Origin: Bizionia myxarmorum
GTDB lineage: Bacteria; Bacteroidota; Bacteroidia; Flavobacteriales; Flavobacteriaceae
Assembly (NCBI RefSeq): GCF_008086205.1
Contig: NZ_VSKK01000001.1
Location: 1,488,001 to 1,552,000 of the forward strand
Length of the DNA stretch: 64,000 nucleotides
Reading direction: 5' to 3'
Every line of letters starts with the position of its first letter. The stretch's first letter is position 1. Positions 59,822-64,000 of this stretch are shown here, piece after piece. The position numbers were made by a program, and so were the translations under genes. The notes below the pieces were generated by a model. The model did not search any database and was not told where the DNA came from. It was given only the letters and a program-made list of their open reading frames with translations.

Positions 59822-60694
59822 ATGAAAACAATACTTTACGCCACAGATTATTCAGATAACTCGAAATTAGCGTTGAAATATGCTTATAACATGAGTGCAA
59901 AAATGAAAACTAAATTGATGGTGGTTCACGTTTTTGATTATCCAACACTATTAGACAATTCAAGCTTAAAGGCTGAAGACCCATTTCCAGATATCGAAGG
60001 CGATGCTTTCAAAAAACATAACTTGAAACTTAAAGTATTTTGTGAAAATGTCTTAAAAAAAGATATGAATGTATTAAATTTTGACATAGAATCTATTGAA
60101 AATAAATCTGTAGTTAATGGCATTGTTAAAAAAGCCAATGCTATGGATACACTCTTAATTGTTACTGGAATAAAAGGTATGAGCGCATTACGAGAAATAG
60201 TTATGGGTAGTACTGCTAAACATCTTATTGAAAAGGCATCTTGTCCTGTATTGACAATTCCTAGTGATTCTGTAAATACGAAAATTGAAACAATACTTTA
60301 TGCTTCTGATTTTGAAGAAGAAGATATTGGTGCTATTAATGTTCTAGTGGAAATTGCAAAGCCTTACAATGCCAAAATTAAGATTGTGCATGTCCTTCCA
60401 TTGAAAGAGAAAATGGGAAAAGGACAAAAAAAAGACATTGAAAACAAAATTCACGATTTTATTGATTATCCTAATCTTGAATTGGATATTTTATATTCAG
60501 ATGATGCTTTTGATACATTACGGACATATTTTGGAAATTCAAATGCAGACCTTATTGCGATGCTTGAACGAGAAAGTGAAGGTTATAATTCCAAAATATT
60601 TCATCGTGATTTGGTAAAACGAATTGAATCATATGGTAAAATACCTCTAATGAGTTTTAATGCGAAGAATTTTGGGATATTCCATTTAAACTAA
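59822..60694 (+). CDS. Tandem universal stress protein
   Basis: A 290-aa protein of two UspA domains. Domain 1 (1-142) ends with the ATP-binding pattern VTGIKGMSALREIVMGSTAKHLIEKASCPVLTIP (G-2x-G-9x-G-S/T). Domain 2 is diverged and lacks that loop. Usp proteins bind ATP and mark growth arrest, low oxygen and energy stress. I use ATG 59822 rather than the TTG one codon earlier. It is 23 bases upstream of a small membrane protein gene. Confidence 0.92.
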   Translation: MKTILYATDYSDNSKLALKYAYNMSAKMKTKLMVVHVFDYPTLLDNSSLKAEDPFPDIEGDAFKKHNLKLKVFCENVLKKDMNVLNFDIESIENKSVVNGIVKKANAMDTLLIVTGIKGMSALREIVMGSTAKHLIEKASCPVLTIPSDSVNTKIETILYASDFEEEDIGAINVLVEIAKPYNAKIKIVHVLPLKEKMGKGQKKDIENKIHDFIDYPNLELDILYSDDAFDTLRTYFGNSNADLIAMLERESEGYNSKIFHRDLVKRIESYGKIPLMSFNAKNFGIFHLN

Positions 60695-60717
60695 AATATA
60701 AACTTAAAAAATATAAA

Positions 60718-61014
60718 ATGTCTAGAAAAATATTTAGAATAGTAATTGTAATTGCCATTGTATTAGGAATCATACTCTTCTTTACGAAGGAATCATTTTC
60801 CAAAAGCTTTCTACTGATTTTTTCATCGCTTACATTTTTAATATTAAGTTTTGGAATTCACGGATTAATTGCTCATTCTTTACGTCCGCCAAATAACAAA
60901 GGGGAATTGATTACATTCCCGCTTTTAATGTGGGTACTATGGGCTATCATGTTTTTGTTATTTGTGTTTTTGATTATTCCTATTTATTGTCCAGACTTTT
61001 TGCTGAATATTTGA
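60718..61014 (+). CDS. Small membrane protein with three helices
   Basis: A 98-aa protein with three hydrophobic segments (about 5-22, 28-48, 70-95) and basic N-terminus. No family motif. It is probably co-transcribed with the Usp gene upstream, so it may belong to the same response. Confidence 0.65.
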   Translation: MSRKIFRIVIVIAIVLGIILFFTKESFSKSFLLIFSSLTFLILSFGIHGLIAHSLRPPNNKGELITFPLLMWVLWAIMFLLFVFLIIPIYCPDFLLNI

Positions 61015-61073
61015 GAAAACATCTAACAATAAAGTGACGCAAAATAAGCCTAATAAATTGGTGATAATATGTC

Positions 61074-61913
61074 CTATTCAGATGGAATTACTAAAATTGG
61101 AATGTTTAAATGAAACCCTATCTGATTTATTTTGTTTTTAAAAAATAAGTTTTCAAAAAACGAATGCTTATTGTTAATCATTACCAATAAATTGACACGA
61201 GTTTTAAACTGAAATTCTGAAATAGCTTCAGGAATATTTTTATTTTTTACACGATGAAATATATAGGCCGTATCTTTAAAATAGGTTTCTAGTTTTTTTC
61301 GATTTCTTTCTTGTTTTTGCGTTAAAGCTTCTCCATAAAAAACATGTAAAATATTTACTCTTGAATGGTGTTGTTTAGCAATATCTAAAATGGGTTTTAG
61401 TTTTGATTCTCTAAAAGTTATATTATAATCGGAAGGAAATAATACGTCATGTGGTTTTTCAAAATTAAAATTTTCTGGCACAGCTAAAACAGGATAGTTC
61501 GCACCATTTAAAACATGCACTGTATTCGATCCAAAAAGCACTTTTTTTGCTCCTGTTGCGCCTTTGGTTCCCATAACAATTAAGTCCATAACATGCCCTT
61601 TGTGTAAAGCTTCTATTTCTCCAACCAAAGTGTTAAAAGATGAAATTTGAGAAATTATATGTTTTGGGTTCTTAAATTCCTTTTCAATGCGCTGGGTAAT
61701 TTTATCTAATCCTTTTGTAGATATTTTGCTAGCTATATCCATTAATTCATAGGCAACAGGATTTGATAAAATGTACTCCACATTATATATAGTAGGTGTG
61801 TAGATGTTTAATACATAGAACGTACATAATTCATTTTGAAATAATTGTAATGCATATGAAATAGCGTTCCAAGCATTTTCTGAAAAATCTGTTGGTAGTA
61901 GTATGTTTTTCAT
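61074..61913 (-). CDS. Tandem universal stress protein
   Basis: A 279-aa two-domain UspA protein. Domain 1 keeps the ATP loop (VMGTKGATGAKKVLFGSNTVHVLNGANYPVLAVP), domain 2 (FPSDYNITFRESKL to the end) is diverged and has no loop. It is read toward the first Usp gene and is 87 bases downstream of the gene at 62001, whose island promoter may drive it. Confidence 0.92.
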   Translation of the reverse strand: MKNILLPTDFSENAWNAISYALQLFQNELCTFYVLNIYTPTIYNVEYILSNPVAYELMDIASKISTKGLDKITQRIEKEFKNPKHIISQISSFNTLVGEIEALHKGHVMDLIVMGTKGATGAKKVLFGSNTVHVLNGANYPVLAVPENFNFEKPHDVLFPSDYNITFRESKLKPILDIAKQHHSRVNILHVFYGEALTQKQERNRKKLETYFKDTAYIFHRVKNKNIPEAISEFQFKTRVNLLVMINNKHSFFENLFFKNKINQIGFHLNIPILVIPSE

Positions 61914-62000
61914 AGAATATTTATTTAGAAAAAATTAATTAAAATAACACGTTACGCTATTCCTGGATTTTTTTTTGTGGCTTGAATACCAAAGTTAAAG

Positions 62001-62387
62001 TTAAATAAGAATGATACCGTAAACTATATTAAGAAGGAAAAGACCTATAAAAAGTAATAAAGTATATAAAACTTGTACAAATTTAACATTAGTTACCTCT
62101 AGCCAAGTAACAGTTTGTTTAGGTAGTATAAATAACGCTAGACCAATAAAAAGAGAACTCCAACCAATTAATGTAATAATAAGTTTCCAGTTTGGCTCCC
62201 AAATATTATGCAATAGAATATTTATCAACCCAATAATAATAGCCATAAATGAGGACAGGATTAGAAATTTTTCATCCTTTAAATCATTGAAAATTTGTTT
62301 TATGCGTTTAGGATTAAATGTTAAAATTACAAAAAAGATAATAAGATACCATCCCCAAAACTTCCCAAGAAAAATTGAATTAGCCAT
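62001..62387 (-). CDS. Membrane protein with four helices
   Basis: A 128-aa protein with four hydrophobic segments (about 8-25, 43-62, 72-90, 105-125), short loops and Trp residues at helix ends. No family recognised. It has its own island promoter and precedes the second Usp gene on the same strand. Confidence 0.68.
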   Translation of the reverse strand: MANSIFLGKFWGWYLIIFFVILTFNPKRIKQIFNDLKDEKFLILSSFMAIIIGLINILLHNIWEPNWKLIITLIGWSSLFIGLALFILPKQTVTWLEVTNVKFVQVLYTLLLFIGLFLLNIVYGIILI

Positions 62388-62415
62388 AGACTTTGCTTAA
62401 AGTTAATTATATAAG

Positions 62416-62458
62416 CAAATATATAGGAAGTCCTTTTTTTTTAAAATGATGCAGGTCA
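62416..62458 (-). promoter_or_regulatory. Island promoter (membrane protein and Usp2)
   Basis: Minus strand: TGACCTGCATCA (62458-62447), 23 bases, then TATATTTG (62423-62416), a perfect -7 box. This is the rightmost copy in the window. Confidence 0.82.
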
Positions 62459-62548
62459 TTGTGTGATTTTTAAAAGGAAATAATTTTGAATCAAATAATA
62501 AATGGTATCATGAAATGGGTCTTTTTGTTTATCGTTACCGCCCTTTGT

Positions 62549-63769
62549 CTATAAGACAGTTTTTAAAAGATTCATATCTGAACTTATTTTATTTTCTAGC
62601 ACTCGAGGATATATTTGAGTCGTTGTAATTTTTGTATGCCCGAGTATCTTTGATACGGTTTCAATAGGAACACCGTTTGAAAGGGTTATAGTTGTAGCAA
62701 AGGTTTGACGTGCCATGTGGAACGTTAGATTTTTCTTAATCCCAACGAAGTTTGCTACTTCCTTTAAATACATATTTAGTTTTTCATTTGTTAATTTGGG
62801 TAGTAAAGTCTCGGAAACGGCTGTGACTGGATGGTCTTGGTATTTCTGAACGATTTCTAATGCTTGGGGGAGTAGGGGAACTTTTACAACCGAATCTGTT
62901 TTTTGTCTTTTTGTTATTATCCAATTATTGCCATCAATGCCCATTGTTAAATGATCTGGAGTTAAAAACATAATATCAACGTAACTAATACCTGTGTAAC
63001 AGCTGAAAATAAATAGGTCGCGCACGCGATCTAGTCTGTCAGAAATAAAATTTTTATTCTTTAAATTATCTAATTCAGTTTCTGACAGGAATTCTCTGTT
63101 GATTTTTTTAAACGACATTCTAAAGCGTACAAAAGGATCTTTCTCGGACCATTCCATATGAAAGGCAAGCGTTATTATTTTACGTAAACTTTGAATGTGT
63201 TTCATCACTGTATTATGACTTAAAGCCTTGGGGTGTCCAGCTGGGTATAAATTAGTGAGATATATTATGAAATCTGATAAAAACTCAAAATTGAGTTGCT
63301 TTCAAAATATATCGCTGGTATGTTTCTCTTTCTTTAAAAATTTTTTCACGTAGCTTTAGGTAACACCGAAGTTTCTAATGGAACCTGCTGCAAGGGTGTT
63401 GGAGATTTTTTTATTATGGCTTTCTATAATATTGATGATGGTTTTACCTTCATCAATATTTGTATTGGTATAATGCGACTTTATTAATTGTGCGGTAATG
63501 AGCTGACCTTTGAACTTAAAGTCCTAGTATATTTGGAAGAGTTGGGATTTTACTTCCTCTAAATACAAATTTGTTTGTTTGGCATGAGCAGTAGTGCCTT
63601 TTACTTTTTTCTTTGTCAAATCCTGTAAATCGAGATGGATTATTTTTTTTAAGCTGAAGTTTACTCTTTTGCCATCTACAGTAATTCTAATGTAAATTAG
63701 TGCATCATTGTTAATTGCTCTAGTGGTTTGAAGTCAAAAGAGTGTCGAGAATGTGTGTTTTGCTTGCAT
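62549..63769 (-). pseudogene. Tyrosine recombinase (phage-type integrase), decayed
   Basis: A family-length gene (407 codons) from ATG 63769. The N-terminal part is readable but carries TGA at codon 12 (where Trp is usual), TAG after QLFQIY, TAA in GVT-SYVKK and a frameshift near 63300. The catalytic half from about 63208 is open: HMARQTFATT with His and Arg, LGHTKITTTQIYPRV with His and the Tyr nucleophile. The box with the first Arg (SCYTGISYVDI) lacks Arg, as in many relatives. It likely once moved the island. Confidence 0.88.
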
Positions 63770-63851
63770 AGTTGTCGTCTTTAGAGTTAAATATCTTTAG
63801 GACGAAAGTCAAATCAACTGTGCTAATTCAAAACTGTAGGTTTTTTTCTGA

Positions 63852-63906
63852 AAGTGTCTACTTAGCAGACACTTATACAAAGTGGTACCCAAATAGCAGA
63901 CACTTT
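63852..63906. repeat. Three copies of an AGACACT motif near the integrase
   Basis: AGTGTCT (63853-63859) is inverted relative to AGACACT (63867-63873), and GCAGACACTT recurs directly at 63897-63906, 31 bases later. Short repeats beside a recombinase gene could be arm-type binding or attachment sites. The 64-aa frame covering them (63772-63966) has no supporting features. Confidence 0.45.
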
Positions 63907-63948
63907 GAATCAAATATACAGAATTTTTATGAATGTCTGAAAAACAAG

Positions 63949-63981
63949 AAACCGCGTAAATCCTAGGATTTGCGCGGTTTT
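63949..63981 (+). terminator. Strong hairpin near the right edge
   Basis: AAACCGCG-TAAATCC-TA-GGATTTG-CGCGGTTT forms a nearly perfect stem with T-rich sequence after it. It may end a transcript or mark the island edge. Confidence 0.7.
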
Positions 63982-64000
63982 GGTGCTTTTTGATAAAGCT

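Noticed and set aside
63772-63966. 64-aa open frame near the right edge
   Set aside because: No motif, overlaps repeated AGACACT sequences and a terminator arm.

Overview
The window is AT-rich bacterial DNA with the hallmarks of a marine-type flavobacterium (Bacteroidota, Flavobacteriaceae). It carries a type IX secretion sorting tail, -7 promoter elements of the Bacteroidota form TAnnTTTG, family-restricted genes (DUF4293, DUF3667, DUF1599, BT_3928-like, DUF6327), Flavobacteria-type gene order (DUF1599, BT_3928-like, permease, tpiA, prmA, clpS), and a Rho with a long disordered insertion.

Region 1 (1-16.5 kb) is core chromosome: the 3' end of proS, tRNA-Glu, rpsT, rho, two small lipoproteins behind duplicated terminators, a phosphodiesterase, truA, an ABC exporter, cdaA (c-di-AMP synthesis), folP, a permease with a non-standard start, tpiA, prmA and clpS.

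Region 2 (16.5-23.5 kb) is accessory. It has a compact four-gene cassette that looks like a phage lysis or structural remnant (DUF5675 plus two tiny membrane proteins), about 1.5 kb without genes but full of nested inverted repeats, a T9SS-secreted protein, an IS1182-family insertion sequence (21134-22848), and an inverted-repeat-bounded element with degenerate internal repeats.

Region 3 (23.6-62.5 kb) is the main discovery: a stress island of about 45 genes. It includes Hsp20, SOD, peroxiredoxin, cardiolipin synthase, patatin, MscS, YtxH, AhpD-like, SDR, five BON proteins, a sigma-like factor, DnaJ, thioredoxin, LOG, a PNPOx-like flavoprotein, ExoIII, a nitroreductase, Dps, ferritin, phosphoglycerate mutase, OsmC and two Usp proteins. 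I find 19 copies of a palindrome, TGACCTAGGTCA or a close variant, serving 21 promoters. In 20 of the 21 the -7 position lies exactly 23 bp after the palindrome (12 are perfect TAnnTTTG), and the other fits best at 22 bp. I saw none in the first 23 kb. The palindrome has the TGA-N6-TCA geometry of Crp/Fnr-family sites. One copy sits before mscS, immediately followed by a 1078-aa sensor kinase with a LOV-type domain (Cys415) and a receiver-Crp/Fnr fusion regulator. I infer that this autoregulated pair controls the island, as an analogue of the DosR, ANR or FixLJ-K dormancy and low-oxygen regulons.

The island is mosaic and partly decaying. It contains an ion-antiporter pseudogene with several lesions, a ClC-channel fragment, a broken holin-like gene, a truncated DUF2238 copy, and a tyrosine recombinase pseudogene at the right end (62.5-63.8 kb), which suggests an immobilised integrative element.
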